From NCBI RefSeq assembly GCF_011386835.1, contig NC_088792.1, positions 41,654,882-41,718,881 on the forward strand: DNA of 64,000 nucleotides, read 5' to 3'. The translations under genes and the position numbers were made by a program. This DNA comes from Chrysemys picta bellii. Taxonomy: Eukaryota; Chordata; Testudines; Emydidae. Below, in pieces: positions 51,401 through 62,700 of this stretch (the first letter of the stretch is position 1; every line of letters starts with the position of its first letter). Below the pieces are notes generated by a model. It was not told the origin of the DNA and ran no database searches. It saw only the letters and a list, made by a program, of their open reading frames with translations.

Positions 51401-52984
51401 TGAAGTGTGGCTATGTATGTGTTACTGAAACATGTTCTGAGGTTGAAAACACCCACAAGCAGCCTTTCAGGGACAACAGTAAAAAGGCCAAACAATGTTA
51501 ATGGCTCATTGAGGAAATGCATACAAGCACAATGATTACCCTAGGAACTGTTTACAATAGAAACCTCTCAGAGATAGCACTACATAAACGGGAACTGTTT
51601 GACCCAGGTCACAGAAAAAAAGCTTTCGAGCAAGTGGGAAGAAGATTAAAAAAAGAGGGTACCTCACTCTCCCTACAAAAACACAGCTAGAAACACCTGA
51701 GGAAAAAAGACTGAACAAGGGGGAAGTGATGGTCTTTGGGGGGGGGAGGGATAACTCAGTGGTTTGAGCATTGGCCTGCTAAACCCAGGGTTGTGAGTTC
51801 AATCCTTGAGGGGGCCACGTGGGGATCTGGGGCAAAATCAGTACTTGGTCCTGGTAGTGAAGGCAGGGGGCTGGACTCAATGACCTTTCAAGGTCCCTTC
51901 CAGTTCTAGGAGATGGGATATCTCCATTAATTATTATTATGGTCCCAGGCTAAGGGACTGCTAACCTGTGTATGAAAAGCTGGGAAAGCCAAGCTGCAAA
52001 GCCAAGGGAGCTTGTGCCTTTGGAATCTGCCAGCCTGTATATCACTCAGGGTGAGAATGTGCTAATTCATATTCTACCTATCTAGTGTGTTAAACTCAAT
52101 TTGCGGTTTTGTTTATTTACTAGATAATCTGCTTTGATCTGTTTGCTATCACTTATAATCACTTAAAATCTATGTTTTGTAGTTAATAAACTTATTTTAT
52201 GTTTTAATCCAAACCAGTGTGCATTTGACTAAGGTGTCTGGGGAAAATCTCTGCTTGGTTACCACAAGTGTGCATTGTTCTCTTCACATTGAGGGAGAGG
52301 CAGACCAGGTATTAAACCCAGATTTGACCAAGGCAGGATGGTACTGCTCTGGGGTCCAAGGCTGGGAGGCTGGTGGTTAGAGAGTCTGTGTGTAACTGCA
52401 GCTGGATGTATCCCTACCCGTATGAATGTTGTGACAGTGCAAGCTAGGAGGGCTTTGCAACTTGTCACAGCAGTACAGTCTAGAGGGAGTCCAGGCTGGT
52501 GGGTCAGAGAGCTCAGTGGTACCCCAGTTCCAGGTGGCACCCCGGCAGGAGGAAACCATCACAACCTCATTTAATGACACCGTAGGGCCTTCAGAGCTGT
52601 GCAAGTCCCACAAAGACATTGATGTTGGCTGCAGGCTGACTTCTAGGAAAATTATTATTGCTGTGCAGTTGGGCAATGCAAAATCTTTCAGTGGAACAAT
52701 GATTAAGTGTACATCTGTACAGCAGATGACTCATGAATAACCAAAACTGCATAGGTCTGCTCAATTCAGAAAAGAGAGAATAAAGACAAAAGGAGACACA
52801 AGGAACTGAAAGGTTTTGCTTAAATGAGGGAGCAATTTTTTCCCCAGTGGTCTGAAAATCATCAATGTGCATAAATTAACAATTTGCTAGGGTAAGAACA
52901 AGTTTTGTCAAAAGCAGTTATCGTAGATTGCCTCCTAAAAGACAATATAATTTTAAAAGGAGTGAAACCAATAAGTCAAATGAT

Positions 52985-53076
<92 letters not shown>

Positions 53077-56000
53077 ACTTTCTGGCAGCCTGGGACAATG
53101 ACCTCAACTTCCTCAGATTCTTCTGCCAAAGGTTTCATTTTGCAGATGTAACCAAGTTTCTTTTCACAAACATCATCTGCCCAATAGCCATCCTGAACAT
53201 GGCAAAGAAAGGAAAGGAAAGTCAGTGACGAAGGATTATGTCTTTAGAACATTCCTTATTCTTTTTTTCTAAGGTTTTCCGTAAAAAGGTTCAGAGGAAA
53301 TAAGAACCAGACTGAACATTCACCAGTCTCCAGGCAGCACCCAGACCACCTTTAAGCTTTGGTTTGGGTCATTTCAATTCCCTCCCCACATGACTACAGA
53401 TCTCTTTTTCCTTACCATGGCCCATCAATAAAGGTCCTCCCTTTAACTTTGAAATTCCATTGGAGGCTCTGCTGTCTGTCCAAAAGTTCATTAGCTTATT
53501 AGTGCTGGGTGCATATCCTCAGAGTGCACAGAGTTTAAATGGCATTTATGAAGGCTTCAGTGACTGCTGAACAAGTCAACATTCTATTCTATTCTATTAT
53601 CATAGTGCAGTATCTGAGCACGCTGCAGAAGTGCATTACATGACGTGACTAGTTTCAACTATGGCATGTATGATTCTCTTTCTCTCCTTTTATCTCCTTG
53701 AAGAAAAAATGTGAAATATTTTCAAAAAATATTTCTTTAATTTCTGCTCTGCATATTTATTACCAAAGATAAGACAAATAAGTGTGCCTTGCACACAGAG
53801 CAGAATGTGGTAAGATCCGAAGCGGTTCTTAGTTCCTGAGGGAGTTTTTCCTGGGCTGGCCTATGACTGAAATACACCATGCTATCCTACAGCATGACAT
53901 GTTCCTGACAATAAGAACACTCATCCGAAAGAGATATGGGAGCTTCTGCAAGGACAAATTAGGATCTAGTAGAACGTCCCCAATGTACACACACATTATG
54001 TTTTTCCGGATTTATGGGACCTACTGGCCTTGGTCTTGTAGATATTTTTTTAGTGAATATAATAAAGGCAAACTAACCCTATGGGCTGCACCAGCCAAGA
54101 AAAGGGGTGTGTGGCAGTTGCAAAACCTCACAATGGGTCAAACTGAGTTTTTGAGAAAATATCTTAGTTTTTTTCTTTAAAAACTGCAAAGCAAAGATAG
54201 GGAAAACAAAGTAAAGTGAGAATATAAGAGATTTAATAGGAATATAGTAGTCCTCGTTCCACTGTACCCATGATGAGGGGCTGTAAACTGAGCACAAACC
54301 ATGTGGTGCCTTTCCTGATTAGGAGGCTCCAGCTACATGGGCTTCCAAAGTTGTAATTTATTTTTCAGAAAAGCACAATAAATGTGCAAGATATTTTACA
54401 GACAAGTAGAAAATCCCTGCACCAAGAGACTTACCACCAAGAAGATCCCACATTTTGTGAGTGGATGCTCAGTGCTCTTTAATCGACTTCCCTAGAGCAG
54501 ACAAAGCCTTAGCCTAATGGATCACCCCTTATGTTAAACCTTACTTGTACCTGTGCATAGCCTCCATACTCACACTTTCAGGATCAGGGCCTGAGAGCTG
54601 TATTTTTACAAAACCTAAATCTCCAGACGTGATTACTTCAGATGTCATTGGCTTCAGACTAGTACCCTTGCTCTTGGGCAATGAATCAAACTACAATAGT
54701 CACTTAGGCCGGCTATATGTACACTGCAGCAGGCAGCGTGTTTCCCAGCTGGGGCAGATAGACACACAGTAGCTTACTAAAAATGGCAGTGTAGATGGGG
54801 GTAGCATAGCAGCAGCTCAGGCTAGCTACACAAGCACGTACCCAGGGGATCCAGGCAGGTTTGTACTCAGGCAGCTAGCCTGAGTTAACGCCCAGGCTAC
54901 CACCAGCTACACTGCTATTTTTTAGTCCCTAGCTGGAGAAAAGCTTGCATGTGTCTATCTACCCAAGCTGGTAGATACCTGCTGCAGTGTAGATGTACCC
55001 TTTGAAAGAAAACAAGCTAGTAGTAAATATAATTGCATTATTGTACCTCTCCCTTCATACTGACACAATCTTCTTTCCTGTTGTTTGCATGGGATGGTTC
55101 TTCATGTAGCCACTTGGTGTAAATCACAGGAGTCCCATCACTCCATTCAAAATACATCTGAATCTTGAGGTCATTCAAACCAATCCACAACTCATCCGTA
55201 GGCTCTAAAAACATAAGAAGCAGTTATAATAAGAATAATAATTAATGGAGATATCCTATCTCCTAGAACTGGAAGAGACCTTGAAAGGTCATTGAGTCCA
55301 GCCCCCTGCCTTCACTAGCAGGACCAAGTACTGATTTTTGCCCCAGATCCCTAAGTGGCCCCCTCAAGGATTAAACTCACAACCCTGGGTTTAGCAGGCC
55401 AATGCTCAAACCACTGAGCTATCCCTCCCCCCCATACTATTATATATTTTAATAGCATTATTAAATTTCATGTCCATCCCTGACTGAGTAATGAAGGTGG
55501 ATCTGCCTTCTTGGACTTTAAGACCTTACATTAACATCATTGTCAGAACTGCAGAATTGATCATGGCTATGTTATAAATATGTATGCAGGTAAAATACTG
55601 CCCTGTAGCAATACTCACTGTACCCAAGCTGAGACACTGTAAAGCTGTATTCTTCAATATTGTGGATACTCGCCAGATCTCCACCCACTTTTCTACAGGA
55701 AGATAAAGCATCTTTCCATATTTTGGGTGCTCTGTAAATCATATAACAGTGGCCTGAATAGGGGATCCATCCACTGGGGCATTTAATAGGCCTAAAGTCA
55801 CCTAAAGGAAAAAAAATGTTTAAAACAATTATTCAGAAGAGCAATCGAAAGAGGTGGGAATGAAGGGTTCCAGCTACATAGGCAGATCATGACCCATCCT
55901 GCCAGAGTAGGACAGAATACATCCACACTGCAATAAAAGACCCACAGTACAGCCACGACAGGCCTGGGCTAGCTGACTCTGCCTTGCTGTGTTTGGGCTA

Positions 56001-59000
56001 CAGGGCTAAAAACTGCAGTGTAGAAGCTGTGTTTGGGAGGAGCCCAGGCTCTGAAACCCTGTGAGACGGGTGGGGTGTCTCAGAACCTGGGCTCCAACCT
56101 GAGCCCAAGCATCTACACTATTTTTAGTCCCGCAGCGCAGGCCCCACAAGCCCAAGTCAATTGACCTGGGTTCGAAGACTTGGTGCAGCACTTTTTTTTA
56201 TAGCTGTGTAGATGTATCCAATGGATCTCAGAGGCCAGGTGCAGGATGCACTCCGGATCACTCCTGATGCAGCACATGGTCCCTCTAATATATTCTGCAG
56301 ACTTCAGCATGCATGCAAGGAACTCAGGTCCTGATTAGTTTCCCCCAGAGCAGGATCCTTTCCCTCTGAGGGCCTTGTGTTCCTGGAACTTTTTCAAAGT
56401 GGCCTTAGTGAAGCAACATTTAGACACCTATAGAGAACTGACATCATGGAATTCTTCCACATGTGTTTACAACTGATCAACAGGCCTAACAATTTGGTTT
56501 TGACAATCGAGACAGAAGGTTATGTGCACTGTATAAAGATGCATTCCTTTTTATCTTTTGCTCATTGCAGGACATTCTATAGACTTTGAATAAATAGCTT
56601 TTATTTGTATTGACCAGCCTACCTGAGGGAATAATAAAGGACTCCAAAGAGGAATTTCCTTTTTTACAGATGTATCCAAGTTTCTGATCACACTGCTGGT
56701 TTTCCCATTTACCATTTCCAGACTGTAGCAGTCCACAGATCTTTTCAGACTCAAGAGAGGGACTTCCTTTGAGAAACAAACACAAAAAGCAGAGAATCTC
56801 TATTAACACTGTACATCTTCATCTCACCAACCAAAGGAACAATCTGTTGGGGGTCTTCTTGCACTTACAAATTCATTGACATATTATTTGCTAATAATCA
56901 TCACTTTAAGGACAGAAGATTAGGAGACAATTACTTAGCTGACCAACAACACTGATGCTATAAAGTTGTTGTCCATTAGTCCAAATAGCCTGACTACAAT
57001 TGGATATTCATATATAGTTCCACATTTAACCCACTGGCGAGTGTGTGTTACAGTCTCCCTTTGAGCCCCATCTCCAGGGAACATGAGTCTGTTACAACCC
57101 TACATAGCAAGCTTTAGCTCAAGCTGCAGCAACCCATGCTTTTAGCTCTGGAGGTCCCTGATTCAATTCCAATGTGTCAATCATGGTGTTCATCACACTT
57201 GCTCTCTCTAACCTTTAGAATCCCAGGGAAACAGTGTTCAGGAGGAAACTCAGCAATATTGTATTTATGAAGAAAGTTGGATTAATCTTGATAATATAAA
57301 AGATAAACCAAAATATATATTTCCACAAGTCAGAGGCAATATGTTGATTTGAAAATTTTCAACCTCAGTATTTACTGAGCATCTATAGCTTATGAACCTT
57401 ATCCCACTTTGGCCATAAATGGGAGGAGACATGCTGAGGAAATATACTAGAGCCTAAGGCAAAAGATAAATATCTGAGAAATGGCAACCCTGATTTGGGG
57501 GATCTATTTATGTAGAACTTGTGAATTCTGATTGATTTTATGAGCCATATGTATAATGCTAACCTGCAATGTGTAGCAAACCAGCCAGGGGCTGGCAAGG
57601 ACTGTGTCATTTATCACACACCCTGTCTGCAAGAAGCTACAGAATAAACAAAAGAAGACACTAACATTTTAGTGACTCTGTTCTGGCAGGCCAGTGGGTA
57701 TGCTAACAGAGGTACCTGACCAGGCATAATCCAGTTATTCCAAGAGGTCTACAGGAAGAAGGGTTTGGAGCGGTGGGATTTCCCCAGAAGGGGAACACAG
57801 ACTGAAGTCTTGAAACAGCCCTTTAAAAACAGTTAGGGACTCCTTAGAAAACAGTGACCCAAATCCCAAAGAACGCTCAAGAGTGATGAGGAAACTGAGG
57901 GAGGAAATGGCATTTAAGTGCATCTTATTTTGCATGATTCTGTATTTCTTTTGAGCTGCCTAAAGTAACAGCTAATTGTTTTGGAAACCCTGGGTCAGTT
58001 TGCATCAAATATCATCCCTGAAGAGGTAAATGGTAAACCAGAGGGCCCACAAGGCTGGGGCTCTGGGAAGGGTGGGCTTACTCTCATACAGTATTCCTAT
58101 CAGTTCTTATACATACTCCTAATCATACTATGAGTTATACATTCATGTGTTGACAGATGAATGTATTTTAATATATGGACAATCACATAGTAAAAATAAA
58201 GGTGTTTTCAACCATTTCATACGTTATTTCCTATAACAACTAATTTTTGAGGTTGGGGGGAAGATGAGTGAAAAAGATCAGTGATGTTTCAAAACAGATG
58301 TGGCAACAGCATTATGAGTATAATATTTGGTGGTGGTGTTTTACCTTGTTTGTCATTTACTTATGGACTTTACAATAAATGAATGTTTGATTCGTTAGTA
58401 GTTTACATGCTTTATGAAAATGATTATGATGGCACAGATACAGGATTATAAATCTAGCTGGGAAAAAATGTAGCAGGGGCCTATGAAGACCTTCGTGCAA
58501 ATGTTATAGTTTTTAAAAATGAGAAAAAATGAAAATCTACAATGCATGGTATGTAATGTTTCTAAACAGAAAGTATTTCAATGTTTTTAATGAGTTTTCC
58601 ATCTGAATTGAATAGTATGTAAGAAAATCGCTACTGGAAAATCACGTGTGTGAAGATGATGCAAATGTCTTTAGACTTTAAATGCTTTCCTGGTTTGGGA
58701 ATCTTCTCTTTCATTTTGCACTACAAAGTAAGGACAAATTCCTCTCACAAGCACTCCAGTATTCTACTTTTTTTTAATAGTCCCATTGACATCAATGGGA
58801 ATTCTGTGAATGTGGAGAGAGCAGAATATAGGAGCTTAGACCCACCATGCATATATAAGAGCAGAATTTTGCCCATAAACAGACCATCATTAAACAGATG
58901 TGCACCTACCTGGAGCCCAGTTTAAATATCTGAATGGACTGCCACCAATCCATTGCCATCCACCATTGGAATTCAACCTGTTAAGTCCAATCCAGAGTTC

Positions 59001-59706
59001 AGAATTCCCTCTGCCAGTTAGCGCTAAGTAACAAAAAGAAATAAAATGACAATTTATTAAACAGAATTGATTTTGTAGTGACTGTACAAAGCTTTAATTA
59101 AAACTAATAGTTTGAAAACTACATGTCTTGGACAAAATCAGGTATGTAGAGTCATCCATCATGCAGAGATGCTGCAACACCTTGTTATTGGTAAGGGGGA
59201 AGTACATTTTTGGAGCATATTAATATACATTTGGTTGGAAAAATGACACTTAGTTCCCTCCCATCTTCCTAAAAATGGCCCTGAGTCAGGTGTATATAAA
59301 ATGTGTAAGCTCCAGAGATCAACTTGTTATTTAGCTTTACCTGTCAGATAAGTTTGCTCATGTAGCTCTGTAATACTTAATAATTCCGCATTCTGCTGCT
59401 GGCAGCTTTTCCTTGCTTGGTGCCACGTTAGGGCTGAGTTGGAGTTTATCTGGTAGTGGGTGCCTGTGAAAGGGTTTGTAGTCCAAAAGTCTTTGTCAAT
59501 GTTGTCTGTAAAGAGACGATTGGCACAGTATTTGTTAATTGAAAATATAATCAATCATACCTGCCAAGATTTGAAATCATGCCCCCAGTATATTCTAGTT
59601 AACATAAAGTAGCAATTTGCATATATTTAGATTGCTTTGCACACACTGATTGCTCCACTTACACACCCTCCATTCATTCAGTACTTACTTTTCAACACCT
59701 ACCCAA

Positions 59707-59768
<62 letters not shown>

Positions 59769-62700
59769 CCTGTCATCCTGCACATCCACCATTCCCTCAC
59801 TCCATGGAACCTCTCCTAAGACCTGCCAAATTTCCAACATTATGGGATTTCCCTGTAGACTAGGTTTTCAGACCCCTTCTACTGATCTGTGACGAAATCT
59901 CCATCTGATGGGTGGCTTTTCCTTTGCATACTGGGGAAGGGAAGCTAATCCGAGATGTTACACACCCCGATGGAAAGTTTGATCTCTCAGCCTGTACAGC
60001 AGGAAGAACTCCCACCCTTGCCTCACAGATGTGAATAGCTGCTCTCAATGGAGAACCATCTCCCCACCCCTTAGGCCAGCAAAGGGGATAAAGATGCTGA
60101 TACTGCCTCACATCCCTCTAGAAAATTCTATGCCTGGCTAGAAACGTCCAAGTTGGGGGTAAGGCCCCTGGAATTACCAGCCTTCTGAGGTAGGCAGCTG
60201 CTGCCACTATGTGCCCTTGCTCCTACATTTGTTGCCCCACCCATTATCTCATTTATCCCTGACCCCATTTGCTGCCCCATCACCCAGTGTGCTATCCTGA
60301 TTCCCCATGTTTCCCCCTTGCCTAGTGTGCTGATCTCCACCTCACCCCCACAGCTACCCCAGGCCCTGGCTTCCCCCTTAACATGCGTGTCCTCTAGTTC
60401 CTCCCACTGGCTCCTGGGAATGCCTGGCTGCTCTCCCCTCCCCCATCACCAGCCTTTGGAAGTCCAGTAAAAGGGGCCACTGCCTCCCCAATACCACACA
60501 GAGTCTCTGAGCCTCCTGGGCAGGGACTGCAAGTGATAGTGGGTTAAGCATGTGCTTAAACTGCTTGCCTAAATCAGGGCCCTTGTTTTAAATGTGAAGA
60601 ACTTACCTTTCAGTGGACAATATCCAAATAGAGAGTCTTCATCGAAGTCTGTAGATGTTGCACACCAGGGGAAGCCCTGTTCATTACCAGCCTTTCTATC
60701 CTTTGTACATTCAGCGTACCACGTACTATTGAACTTGAAAGGGAATACACAGGGTGCCCCAAAGGCATTTCCTAGCAGTGTAAACATATCTAAGGAGACA
60801 AATGGATAGAGATAGCAATAATTGGGTACCAGTGTCCACAAAAATGTTTGATCATAAACCACATGCCATGCAAATAACTTAGTTAAGCAGGAGTTGATGC
60901 TGACATTACATATAATTAATTTCACAGTAAAAATCCTTACATTAAGACCATTATCATAATCAAAGCTGAGAGAGCCAGGAAATTCTAAGTGAAGGTTACA
61001 TTTTAAAGTAGAGATATACAGAGTTAAGCTCATCCAAACAACCTGAGCCTGGCCTTCATAGTCATTTCAACCTACCATATTTCTTTGTAACTCTGTCTGG
61101 GCCAGATTTTCAAAAATGTTCAGACCTGTTATATATTTAATACCTGCTTTGAATTATGTGAGGATTTTTTTTTTCTTTTAGTCAAGGAATATTTGATAGA
61201 GCCCTAGAGATCTGTAGCTAAATCTTACATTTGGAATAGTTACTTCACTGACTGCTTCCCTTTTGCTCTAGGTATCATAATTTGTGTCTGGCTTCTACCA
61301 GCAGCAAATTATGACAACCCCTCTGTCAGCTCAGCAGCAATGGCTGTTGGTCAGTTGTGGGGAGGAGCCAAAGCTCTGTCCATTCCTACTTACACACCCT
61401 TCCCCTTCCCCTTGCCCTCTTGCTATGGGAGGGGAATAAACAGGCAGGCAGTCCCCTTTCATTCCGTTGTGACTGGAGCCAAGACCCGGGTCGCCCAAGG
61501 AGGGACACGATAGGGGTGTTTTTTATTCCCCCTTACTCCTATAGTTACAATCTAGCTGTTCAATAAAGATAATTCTTGTCATTATTTCTGCTTGTTCTCA
61601 TGCGGTTGCTACAGGGGAAGTGTTTCCGAAGTTTTGAGCTTAGTTTAAGTGCAACCTCATTCCGAATCACCTGACTTCTAATGTTTGCTCATTGGTAATT
61701 ACAACGTTAATGGAATGATTTTTACTGTTAAATTAATAACATGAACTCTGAACTTTAACTCCCAGCCCATGAAAGCGTGGGAGCAGAAGGAACAACTGGA
61801 GCAGCCAAGAACATGCTCAGGCACTCTCTCACTGTTTATAGCAGACTGTCACACCAACTGTAGTAGGTGAAAATTGCCTCTCCAAAGTTAAGACTTCTGG
61901 GATAAGCAGAAAAAAACCACTTATTTTTTACTGAATCCATTTTAAAATATGTTTCTTTGTACAGTAAACTTCAGGTCCTTAGGATTTAAGTGGTTTTCTT
62001 TTAATTATTATTTTGACAAACATTATTTCACTTCACCTTTAAATTTATTTTCCCCATATAAATGCATACATAGTGAGTGAATTGGGATCATAAACTGAAA
62101 CGCCTTTTCATATGCTGCTGGACCACCATGCCTGATGTATTCAATTGAACTGAGGAAGAGCTAGGTCTCACATCCAGTTACTAGAATGTAATATTCCATG
62201 AGCAACAGTTAAATCAACCCTAGGACATTAAATACAACGTAATTCCAAATTTCTTCCACAAATGCAGGTTGATACCAATATATACACAGATCTTTTGTTT
62301 TCATTGTTGTACTAATAGAATCATCATTCCCTGTATACTGATTGACACAATATAGGGGTCTATCATTAATGTACTTAATTTGGCACTTGGAATTGCCTTT
62401 GCCAAGTGAACCACAAATTGCCAAAGTCAGTTCTTGAAAGGTCCAATTCTGCTCTCTACCTGTAGTCAGCTCTGCTATTGAGCCAACCGTAGTTCTGTGC
62501 ATGGAATGATGGTAAGGTGAGGTGCATTGGAAACAAAATTCTCTAATAGCTACGCAAGTAAATTAGTTTAGAATAAAGAGATTAATTTTCAAAATTTTAC
62601 CTTCATAGCCCTGAGAACACAATTTTTTTGTAGTTCCATAGATCTTCCACCTATTCCACGAGCCCGATCCTTTGGACAGCATGACTTTCCTTCCCTCTCC

